From Pyrinomonadaceae bacterium (GTDB lineage Bacteria > Acidobacteriota > Blastocatellia > Pyrinomonadales > Pyrinomonadaceae): DNA of 10,049 nucleotides. Both the position numbers and the translations under genes were made by a program. The notes below the pieces were generated by a model. That model saw only the letters and a program-made list of their open reading frames with translations, had not been told where the DNA came from and ran no database searches. The DNA lies in contig JACCRA010000747.1 of the NCBI GenBank assembly GCA_013813825.1, positions 1 through 10,049 on the forward strand, in the 5' to 3' direction. How positions within the stretch are numbered: the first letter of the stretch is position 1; the number at the start of each line of letters is the position of its first letter. This document shows positions 1 to 5,158 of this stretch, piece after piece.

Positions 1-1
1 C

Positions 2-241
2 GCGGCGCGAGAATTAGAGCTTGGGCTGCGCGCGGGAGAGCGAAAATTCATCTTGCAAGCTCTCATCAGTCAGGAGCCGCGTGCGATGCTTGAATGGTTA
101 GCCGCCGAGGCTGCCGCGTGGGAGCGCCGGCACGCGCAAGGGCAGCACGAGACCTTGGCCTCGATTAGTCAGGCGTGGGCGCGGCGGGCTGGCGAGACGG
201 CGGCTTTGCTGACTGAACTGACGCCGTCCGCTAACGACTAA
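2..241 (+). CDS. C-terminal fragment of an unidentified protein (5' end outside window)
   Basis: The reading frame is open from the first bases of the window to a TAA at 239-241 with no stop before it, so this is the 3' end of a longer gene. A TTG at 53 could be read as a start, but codons upstream of it are also open and it has no Shine-Dalgarno sequence, so I treat the whole stretch as partial. The visible 79 residues are rich in Ala, Glu, Arg and Leu with no Cys and look mostly alpha-helical (segments such as AMLEWLAAEAAAWERRHAQG). I do not recognise the family and assign no function. The stop codon lies at the start of a repeated inverted-repeat element, so the extreme C-terminus may have been set by that insertion. 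A real coding tail is likely; identity is unknown. Confidence 0.6.
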   Translation, partial: AARELELGLRAGERKFILQALISQEPRAMLEWLAAEAAAWERRHAQGQHETLASISQAWARRAGETAALLTELTPSAND

Positions 242-382
242 ATCGGAACTTGAAACATCGTGACAGAGAGTAATAGACAGGATTAACAAGATTAACAAGA
301 TGAAGCAGGAAAGAGGTGGAGCACGTCGTTTCTGTTATCCTGTCAATCTTGTTAATCCTGTCCATTTTTGTGCGGTTTGATT
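238..382. repeat. Inverted-repeat intergenic element, copy 1
   Basis: A block of about 145 bp recurs, diverged, at 9190-9328. Both copies start with ctaaat(c/t)ggaact, run through aatagacaggatt, aagcaggaaagagg and a closing cctgtccattt, and end at gtgcggtt. Inside this copy is a perfect 18-bp inverted repeat, 276-293 against 345-362 (gacaggattaacaagatt and its complement). The left arm also shows a 9-bp period (GATTAACAA twice, then GATGAAGCA). It lies between convergent genes, so a transcript from either side could fold it and it may act as a bidirectional terminator; there is no long T-run. It could instead be a non-autonomous mobile element. No transposase is present. Confidence 0.75.
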
Positions 383-392
383 GAGTGCAACA

Positions 393-1568
393 TCACTCGA
401 TCACCCGCGCGATCACACATTTCAAGTACAGAGTTTCCGGCACGCCGATGAGCACGGGATGATCGCTGGCTTGAATCCGCTTTTCGATGATTTGGAGACG
501 GCGGCGGGCGTCGGCCGCGGCTTCGGTAAGGACTTCGAGGAAGGCCGTTTCGGTCATGTGGTAGGAGCAGGTGCAGGTGACGAGCGTGCCGCCGGTGTCG
601 AGCAGCTTCAAGGCGCGCAGATTGATCTCTTTGTAGCCGCGCGCGGCGGCGTGGAAGCTGGCGCGATTCTTGGCAAAGGCAGGCGGATCGAGAACGATGG
701 TGTCGAAACGGCTTCCGGCGTCCTGCATCTCTCTGAGCGCGTCGAAGACGTTGGCCTCGCGAAACTCAACATTGGCCGCCCCGTTCAACTCCGCGTTCCG
801 TCCGGCGGCGCGCACGGCCTCGGCCGAGATGTCGAGCGCGAGTACGCTCTCGCACGCCGGGGCGAGGTGCAGCGCGAAGCCGCCGTTGAAAGTGAAGCAG
901 TCGAGCGCGCGGCCGTGCGCGTGGCGACGGGCGGCGAGGTGGTTCTCGCGCTGATCCAGAAACGCTCCGGTCTTTTGCCCGCCGAGCGGCGCGACCCGAA
1001 AGCGCGTGCCGTGCTGCGATATTTCCAACTCTCCCGGCGCGTCGCCGTAGAGCACGCCCGCCGTCATCGGCAAGCCTTCGAGCAGACGGACTTTGACATC
1101 GTTGCGCTCGACGACGGCGCTCGGGCTGAACTCTTCGATGAGCAACTCGACGAGCATTCCTTTTACCGCTTCCGTTCCCTGCGAAAGCGTTTGCAGCACG
1201 AGCACATCGGCGTAGCGATCCACGATCAACGACGGCAGTGCGTCGCCTTCGGCATAGACGAGGCGGAAGGCGTCGGCCTCGCGCTCTAACCCGGCGCGGC
1301 GCGCGAACGACGCGCGCAGACGTTTGCGCCACCACTCGCGATCAATCGACTCGTCCTTCCACGAGAGCAGACGCAGCGCGATCTCCGAGCGGTCGCTGTA
1401 GAGCGCGTGCGCGACGAAGCGCCCGCGCTCGTCACGCACGCGCACCGTCGAACCGCCCGCGGTTGCCGCCGCCCCGGCTTCGCGCACATCGCTCCGGTAA
1501 ATCCAGAGATGACCGCCGCGCGCCCGCTCGGTCCCGCGCCGCGTAATTGTGATCGTCGCCAATTTCAT
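393..1568 (-). CDS. rlmI: Class I SAM-dependent 23S rRNA (cytosine-C5) methyltransferase, RlmI family
   Basis: This 391-residue protein matches the RlmI (YccW) family in length and motif order; in E. coli RlmI makes m5C1962 in 23S rRNA using S-adenosylmethionine. The N-terminal ~80 residues form the PUA-like RNA-binding part (GHLWIYRSDV). Next come the family signature GGQKTGAFLDQREN (about 196-209), the SAM-binding motif I CFTFNGGFALH (224-234), the catalytic-loop motif LDPPAFAKN (293-301) and the TCTCSYHM segment (331-338), whose second Cys is the likely nucleophile. I chose ATG at 1568 (MKLATITITRRG); a TTG at 1583 would add five residues, and neither start has a convincing Shine-Dalgarno. 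The gene is monocistronic here, divergent from pfkA and convergent with the gene ending at 241. The TGA stop (393-395) lies 11 bp from repeat copy 1. Target position C1962 is inferred from the family. Confidence 0.9.
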   Translation of the reverse strand: MKLATITITRRGTERARGGHLWIYRSDVREAGAAATAGGSTVRVRDERGRFVAHALYSDRSEIALRLLSWKDESIDREWWRKRLRASFARRAGLEREADAFRLVYAEGDALPSLIVDRYADVLVLQTLSQGTEAVKGMLVELLIEEFSPSAVVERNDVKVRLLEGLPMTAGVLYGDAPGELEISQHGTRFRVAPLGGQKTGAFLDQRENHLAARRHAHGRALDCFTFNGGFALHLAPACESVLALDISAEAVRAAGRNAELNGAANVEFREANVFDALREMQDAGSRFDTIVLDPPAFAKNRASFHAAARGYKEINLRALKLLDTGGTLVTCTCSYHMTETAFLEVLTEAAADARRRLQIIEKRIQASDHPVLIGVPETLYLKCVIARVIE

Positions 1569-1762
1569 GTCAGTCGCGTTCAACTAATACCGAAGTGTGG
1601 ATCAACCATCCTTGCCCTCTCGCTCTTGAACTGCATCTGCCTTTGCCTGTAGTCTAAGCGCGGTCACATAATCCATCAACAATAGCGCCGGTCAATCGTT
1701 AATCGTGAATAACGGAAGCGGGTTTTTACTATTCGTGATTGACGCTTTACTATCTACGAGCA
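1569..1762. other. Divergent intergenic region between rlmI and pfkA with degenerate heptamer repeats
   Basis: This 194-bp gap must hold the promoters of both divergent genes. It carries a short 7-bp-period run at 1694-1714 (AATCGTT, AATCGTG, AATAACG) and an imperfect dyad whose ends are gtcaatc at 1691-1697 and gattgac at 1737-1743. A direct repeat tttactat occurs at 1725-1732 and 1746-1753. I see no pair of -35/-10 boxes that I would defend for either gene. Confidence 0.5.
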
Positions 1763-2878
1763 ATGATTAAAACCATCGGGTTGATCACGGGCGGCGGCGA
1801 CGCGCCCGGCTTGAACGCTGTTATTCGCGCGGTGGTGAAGACCGCCGTCTCGGAATACGGCCTGCGCGTCGTCGGCATCGAGGACAGTTTCGAGGGGCTG
1901 CTCGGCCAGACGCGGACGCGGCTATTGGAGCCGGCGGACGTGCGCGGCCTGTTGCCGCGCGGCGGCACGATCCTCGGCACGCGCAATCGCGGACGCTTCG
2001 TGGATCGCCTCGAAGGCGGCGAGGAGAAACCGCGTGAAGTTTATGAGGAAGCCGCCGCTAATCTGCGGCGGCTCGGCATCGACGGCCTCGTGGTGCTCGG
2101 CGGCGAAGGCTCGTTAGGAATCGCGGTCGAATTTGATCGGATGGGGGTGCCCGTCATCGGCGTGCCGAAGACGATTGACAACGATCTGGCCTGCACCGAG
2201 TTGACCTTCGGCTTCGTCACCGCGCTCGACATCGCGACCGAAGCTCTTGATCGCCTCCACACCACGGCCGCCTCGCACGACCGCGTGATGGTGCTCGAAG
2301 TGATGGGACGACACACGGGCTGGATCGCGCTGCATTCGGGAATCGCGGGCGGGGCCGACGTGATCCTGATGCCGGAGATTCCCTTCTCGATGCAGTCGGT
2401 AGCGGACAAGGTGGCGGAGCGCGAGCGTTGCGATTCGCAGTTCAGCATCATCGTCGCCGCCGAAGGCGCGTGCGAGGCGGGCGGCCGAGAGTTTTATCAG
2501 GACACCGGCGACCGCCAACACGCGCCGCGGCTCGGCGGCATCGGCAACCACGTCGCCCACGAGATCGAGCGCATCACCGGCAAGGAATCGCGCTGCGTCG
2601 TCTTGGGCCATCTCCAGCGCGGCGGCACGCCGAACGCCTTTGACCGGATGCTTGCCACCAACTACGGCTCGTGCGCGGTACACGCGCTGATGCGCGGCGA
2701 GCATGGCCGGATGGTGGCGCTGCACGCGGCGGACATCATCACCGTCCCGCTCACGAAAGCCATCGCCAACGTCAAGACCGTCGCGCTCGACAGTCAACTG
2801 ATTCGCACCGCCCGTGATGTCGGCATCTCCTTCGGCGCGCCCGACGAGGCGCGGTATCACGGGCAGGAAGCGTGCTGA
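1763..2878 (+). CDS. pfkA: 6-phosphofructokinase, probably ATP-dependent (group III type)
   Basis: This is a 371-residue cytoplasmic glycolytic enzyme that phosphorylates fructose 6-phosphate to fructose 1,6-bisphosphate. Family motifs in order are GGGDAPGLN (10-18, nucleotide/PPi-binding loop), GGEGS (113-117), PKTIDND (135-141, with the catalytic Asp in TID), VMGRHTGW (180-187), MPEIPF (203-208) and LGHLQRGG (281-288, sugar-phosphate binding). In this family the residues equivalent to E. coli Gly104 and Gly124 mark the phosphoryl donor: Asp plus Lys for PPi, Gly plus Gly for classical ATP enzymes. This protein has Gly (GGEGS) plus Lys (PKTIDND), the combination known from ATP-using group III enzymes of actinomycetes, so ATP use is inferred. 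I chose ATG 1763, where the conserved N-terminus starts (MIKTIGLITGGG), over a TTG at 1739; the Shine-Dalgarno is weak. It ends in TGA. Confidence 0.93.
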   Translation: MIKTIGLITGGGDAPGLNAVIRAVVKTAVSEYGLRVVGIEDSFEGLLGQTRTRLLEPADVRGLLPRGGTILGTRNRGRFVDRLEGGEEKPREVYEEAAANLRRLGIDGLVVLGGEGSLGIAVEFDRMGVPVIGVPKTIDNDLACTELTFGFVTALDIATEALDRLHTTAASHDRVMVLEVMGRHTGWIALHSGIAGGADVILMPEIPFSMQSVADKVAERERCDSQFSIIVAAEGACEAGGREFYQDTGDRQHAPRLGGIGNHVAHEIERITGKESRCVVLGHLQRGGTPNAFDRMLATNYGSCAVHALMRGEHGRMVALHAADIITVPLTKAIANVKTVALDSQLIRTARDVGISFGAPDEARYHGQEAC

Positions 2879-2910
2879 GAGATCAGTCAGCGGTTTTTGT
2901 ACAACAGGAG

Positions 2911-2981
2911 AGTCGTCAGTTGTCGGTCTCAGCATATGGGAAGACAATCAGTTGCTGATCGCTGATCGCTGATCGCTGATA
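2911..2981. repeat. Heptanucleotide tandem repeats upstream of greA
   Basis: The gap between pfkA and greA contains two 7-bp-period runs. The stronger is GCTGATC repeated almost four times at 2954-2981, preceded in phase by the variant ATCAGTT (2947-2953). A weaker run lies at 2911-2931 (AGTCGTC, AGTTGTC, GGTCTCA). The unit contains CTGATC, so copies can pair with GATCAG in the sequence just after the pfkA stop (2881-2886). There are no spacers between units, so this is not a CRISPR array. The run ends only 8 bp before the greA start codon, so it would lie in the greA leader if transcribed. Confidence 0.8.
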
Positions 2982-2989
2982 GCTTAGTT

Positions 2990-3487
2990 ATGACACAGCA
3001 TGTAAAAGACAGACTGCAAGCAGAGTTGGATGAATTGGATACGGAGTTGCGCGTTCACTTGCCGCGCGAGATTAAGAAGGCGAAAGAGTTCGGCGACTTA
3101 CGCGAGAACGCGGAGTATCACGCGGCGCTCGCGCGCCAGCAGTTCGTGCAGGCGCGGATCGGGCAACTGCGGCAACGCCTGATCGAGTTAGCTTCCATCG
3201 ACACCTCAAAAGTTCCTGAAGGCAAGGCGGCCTACGGCTCGACGCTCGTGCTCTACGACGGCGAGCGCGAAGAAGAAATCACCTACCGGCTCGTCACGCC
3301 GGAAGAGAGCGATCCGCCGGCCGGCTTGATCTCCACGACATCGCCCGTCGGCAAAAGCCTGATGGGGCGCGAAGAGGGCGACGAAGTCAAAGTCGTGACG
3401 CCCGCCGGGGCGCGCACCTTCGAGATTCGCCGGCTCACGACCCTGCACGACGAGTTGCGGCAAAAGGCGGCACCACAGCCAGAGTAA
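2990..3487 (+). CDS. greA: Transcription elongation factor GreA/GreB family
   Basis: This 165-residue cytoplasmic protein should bind the RNA polymerase secondary channel and stimulate cleavage of backtracked transcripts. The N-terminal coiled coil (about 1-75) carries the GreA/GreB signature GDLRENAEYHAA (35-46), with Asp36 and Glu39 at the coiled-coil tip where the acidic pair that coordinates catalytic Mg2+ sits. The C-terminal FKBP-like domain carries SPVGKSLMGREEGDEV (118-133), close to the GreA consensus. The length is near the usual ~158 residues, with a short Gln/Pro-rich tail. The gene starts at ATG 2990 without a visible Shine-Dalgarno; the bases before it are the end of a heptamer repeat (gctgatagcttagtt). 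I call GreA rather than GreB from the C-terminal motif and lack of GreB-like basic character; that sub-assignment is less certain than the family. Confidence 0.93.
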   Translation: MTQHVKDRLQAELDELDTELRVHLPREIKKAKEFGDLRENAEYHAALARQQFVQARIGQLRQRLIELASIDTSKVPEGKAAYGSTLVLYDGEREEEITYRLVTPEESDPPAGLISTTSPVGKSLMGREEGDEVKVVTPAGARTFEIRRLTTLHDELRQKAAPQPE

Positions 3488-3737
3488 TTATCAGCCTCCG
3501 ACACGGCGCTCTTGACCTCTCGTCACTCTCACGGAACTGTTGCCGCTTTCAATCGGAGCACATTAAACACTTCGTCACTCCCGGACGGCGGCTCATCACG
3601 CGAGCGCGCGTCTTCGTCACATTTGCCTTCGCCCGCTTGGCCGCCGGCGTCTATGCTGCCGCGCATTACATCCCGAAATTATTTGCCGCGAAAGCGCGCG
3701 AGCGTCACACAACTTCCGGGATGAGAGCGAGGCCGTC
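3488..3737. other. Intergenic gap after greA without recognised features
   Basis: This 250-bp stretch lies between greA and the small secreted protein. The only ORF across most of it (3512-3724, TTG start) has low-complexity Ser/Arg-rich sequence and no ribosome-binding site, so I do not call it. I see no clear terminator for greA and no convincing promoter. Confidence 0.4.
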
Positions 3738-3971
3738 ATGCGCCATTTTTTCCGCAAACTCCTGATCGCACTGCTACTGCTTGCCGTCGGCCACACGCTG
3801 GCCGGCGAGGCGCGCCAACACTCCTGCGCGATTTACGGCTTCGGGCGCGAATTGACCGACGTGAACGCCCTCCCGAGCCGCCTGCTCCTGTCCGCGACGG
3901 CGAGCCTGCCGGGTCTGCTCGACGAACTCGATGTCCCCATGGACGTGCCGGGCGAATGTCCGCTGACATAG
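3738..3971 (+). CDS. Small secreted protein of unknown function
   Basis: This 77-residue ORF starts at ATG 3738 with a purine-rich stretch (agagcgagg) about 5 nt upstream as a possible ribosome-binding site. Residues 1-25 look like a Sec signal peptide: basic start (MRHFFRKL), hydrophobic core ([11 protein letters not shown]) and a small-residue cleavage region (TLAGEA). The mature part would be about 50 residues with two Cys (HSCAIYGF and GECPLT) that could form a disulfide. I recognise no domain. It ends in TAG just before the AGTACT hairpin, which could terminate it, and lies 160 bp upstream of the exported peroxiredoxin on the same strand. A same-length ORF on the opposite strand looks like a shadow, being low-complexity and Arg-rich. 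Moderate confidence that it is a real gene. Confidence 0.5.
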   Translation: MRHFFRKLLIALLLLAVGHTLAGEARQHSCAIYGFGRELTDVNALPSRLLLSATASLPGLLDELDVPMDVPGECPLT

Positions 3972-3977
3972 AAAGAT

Positions 3978-4030
3978 AAGTACTGAGTACTGGGCTGTTG
4001 TCTTCGCTCAGTACTCAGTACTCAGTACTT
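3978..4030. terminator. AGTACT heptamer inverted repeat, possible hairpin terminator
   Basis: A perfect 14-bp inverted repeat pairs 3978-3991 (aagtactgagtact) with 4017-4030 (agtactcagtactt). The right side is part of a 7-bp tandem repeat, AGTACTC twice plus AGTACT (4010-4029), and each AGTACT is itself palindromic, so several registers of pairing are possible. It follows the TAG of the small secreted protein by 6 bp, which suits a terminator, but no T-tract follows. It also precedes the peroxiredoxin leader and could affect that gene instead. Confidence 0.5.
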
Positions 4031-4044
4031 CGTTAAGAAGTCGG

Positions 4045-4074
4045 TTGCCATTCCGCGCCCGGATCAGGTCTAAT
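4045..4074 (+). promoter_or_regulatory. Candidate sigma70-type promoter for the peroxiredoxin gene
   Basis: TTGCCA at 4045-4050 matches the -35 consensus at five of six positions, and TCTAAT at 4069-4074 matches the -10 consensus at five of six, with an 18-nt spacer. Transcription would begin near 4081, giving a leader of about 50 nt before the ATG at 4132. The boxes lie just past the AGTACT hairpin. In a high-GC gap such a match has real weight but could occur by chance. Confidence 0.4.
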
Positions 4075-4131
4075 GTCCTTCGTCCATTTCGGGCGGCTAT
4101 CCGCTCACACAATTTAAGGAGACCAGATTTG

Positions 4132-4725
4132 ATGATCCGATTCACACTTGCGCTCGGACTGTTGCTGGCGCTGTCGGGTGGCATTGCCTCCGCGCAGCAA
4201 CAGCCGGCGCAGCCGCCTGCGACCGCTGCCAGTAAGCCCGCCGCGCCGCCCGCCATCAAGACGCACTTAAAAGTGGGCGACGCGGCGCCCGACTTCACTT
4301 TGCCGAACACCAAAGGTGAAATGGTCAAGCTCTCCGACTTTCGCGGCCAGAAGAACGTCGTGTTGGCTTTCTATATTCTCGCTTTCACCGGCGGTTGAAC
4401 GAAGGAACTTCAGCAGTATCAGGCTGATATTGCGAAATTCGAGGCCGAAGAGACGCAGGTGCTCGGCATCAGCGTGGACAGCTCACCGGCCAACGCCCGC
4501 TTCGCGCAAGACATCAAGGTGACGTTCCCGCTCCTTTCAGACTTCAAACGCAAGATTGTGCAAAGCTATGGCATCTTCAATGAAGAGCGCGGCTTCGGGA
4601 TGCGCGCCACCTTTGTCGTCGATAAGGAAGGCATTATCCGCCACATCGAAGAAGGCGGCACGGCCGTCGATCCGTCAGGCGCGTATCAAGTCTGCAATTT
4701 CTTGAATAAGAAGAAAGCGGAGTAG
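4132..4725 (+). CDS. Exported selenocysteine-containing peroxiredoxin (AhpC/TSA-type), TGA at 4396-4398 read as Sec
   Basis: I annotate one 197-residue protein that crosses an in-frame TGA at codon 89. ATG 4132 is preceded by the strong Shine-Dalgarno taaggaga (4115-4122). Residues 1-21 form a Sec signal peptide ending ASA, followed by a Pro/Ala/Gln-rich linker (22-42), so the enzyme should act in the periplasm. The thioredoxin-like fold begins with [15 protein letters not shown] (48-62). The peroxidatic motif reads LAFTGG-TGA-TKEL, so the TGA occupies the Cys of TxxC. The frame then runs open through [16 protein letters not shown] and GMRATFVVD, whose Arg158 matches the conserved active-site Arg of the family, to TAG. 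Cys188 (AYQVCNF) is a candidate resolving Cys. The expected reaction is thiol-dependent reduction of peroxides. Selenocysteine peroxiredoxins are a known bacterial group. A sequencing error or a decayed TGC codon is the alternative; the hairpin after the TGA argues against it. Confidence 0.87.
4396..4433 (+). promoter_or_regulatory. Sec-coding TGA with candidate bacterial SECIS hairpin (4413-4433)
   Basis: The TGA at 4396-4398 is followed after 14 nt by a 9-bp stem (gcagtatca, 4413-4421; tgatattgc, 4425-4433) with one G-U pair and a GGC loop at 4422-4424. The loop begins 23 nt after the TGA and has G in its first two positions, which fits the published bacterial SECIS pattern. The apex caggctg resembles caggtctg of the E. 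coli fdhF SECIS as I recall it. The hairpin lies inside coding sequence (QQYQADIA), as bacterial SECIS elements do, and would recruit SelB with Sec-tRNA. Confidence 0.75.
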
Positions 4726-4803
4726 GCGGATTTTCGAACCGGACGAGAGCGAAATTCTTGAATCGGGGAAAACAACATAGCTCGCATGGCAACCGCTAGC
4801 GCG

Positions 4804-5065
4804 CCCGCAGTTTTCGCCCCGCAAGGAGCGAGAGACAATAGCCGGTGGTCAGCGATGACGCGCAGCGTCGAGCGCCATCAACGGATCAACCTCGGAAAGT
4901 AATAGCGCCCTGAAGGGGCGCGACACTAATGACCATTAGTCGTGTCGCACCCCTTCAGGGCGCTGTCTTCATTCACACGTCAAACTGGCGGTGGCGCACT
5001 CGCTACCGCTTATGCTGACCACCGGCTGCTATCTCTCGCTCCTGCCGGAGCGCAAAACTTCGCCC
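4804..5065. repeat. Large nested palindrome, REP/MITE-like
   Basis: About 260 bp of the 433-bp gap between the peroxiredoxin and receptor genes forms one interrupted palindrome. The outer arms pair 4804-4839 with 5028-5065 imperfectly (shared ggagcgagaga and agtttt tracts). The next arms, agccggtggtcagc at 4840-4853 and its exact complement at 5014-5027, are perfect over 14 bp. The following ~25 bp are partly complementary (gcg-agcg-gcgcca). The centre is a 61-nt hairpin at 4904-4964. No protein is encoded and no transposase is nearby. Best guesses are a non-autonomous inverted-repeat element or a paired REP (BIME) mobilised in trans. Confidence 0.8.
4904..4964. repeat. Central 61-nt hairpin of the palindrome
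   Basis: The left arm agcgccctgaagggg (4904-4918) pairs perfectly with ccccttcagggcgct (4950-4964). After one C-A mismatch the stem continues through gcgac/gtcgc, skips a 3-nt bulge (4941-4943), and closes with actaatg/cattagt around a 2-base centre. Each arm also contains its own small hairpin (gcgccc-tgaag-gggcgc), the architecture seen when two REP units lie head to head. It could also stop transcription from the peroxiredoxin gene. Confidence 0.8.
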
Positions 5066-5147
5066 TTGTAATAAAACTTTTCTCAGACCATTTCCGTTTA
5101 AGTCACCAAGCGTCAGGACTGTCTTTCTCAATGCTGTGAACATCTCC

Positions 5148-5153
5148 GAGGAG
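5148..5153 (+). promoter_or_regulatory. Ribosome-binding site fixing a GTG start
   Basis: GAGGAG lies 5 nt before the GTG at 5159. It decides the receptor start, because the following residues (MKAKFLSLF) form a proper signal-peptide N-terminus and no upstream ATG in this frame is better placed. Confidence 0.7.
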
Positions 5154-5158
5154 TCAAC

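Noticed and set aside
381..1289. 302-codon + strand ORF opposite rlmI
   Set aside because: It lies wholly antisense to the motif-complete RlmI gene and has no domain or ribosome-binding site; long shadow ORFs are expected in high-GC coding DNA.
2114..2947. 277-codon minus-strand ORF opposite pfkA
   Set aside because: Antisense to a clear phosphofructokinase; its Arg/Asp/Val-rich sequence is typical of a shadow frame.
2954..2981. Possible CRISPR array
   Set aside because: The 7-bp units are directly adjacent with no spacers, and no cas gene is present.
3512..3724. 70-codon + strand ORF after greA
   Set aside because: TTG start, no Shine-Dalgarno, low-complexity Ser/Arg composition and no recognisable domain.
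4132..4398. Reading the peroxiredoxin as a truncated pseudogene or two separate genes
   Set aside because: The frame is intact on both sides, the TGA falls exactly on the catalytic Cys codon, no other damage is present and a SECIS-like hairpin follows. A sequencing error cannot be excluded from sequence alone.
4942..5139. 65-codon + strand ORF in the gap before the receptor
   Set aside because: It starts within the central hairpin, runs through the palindrome arm and has no ribosome-binding site; it is an accident of the repeat.
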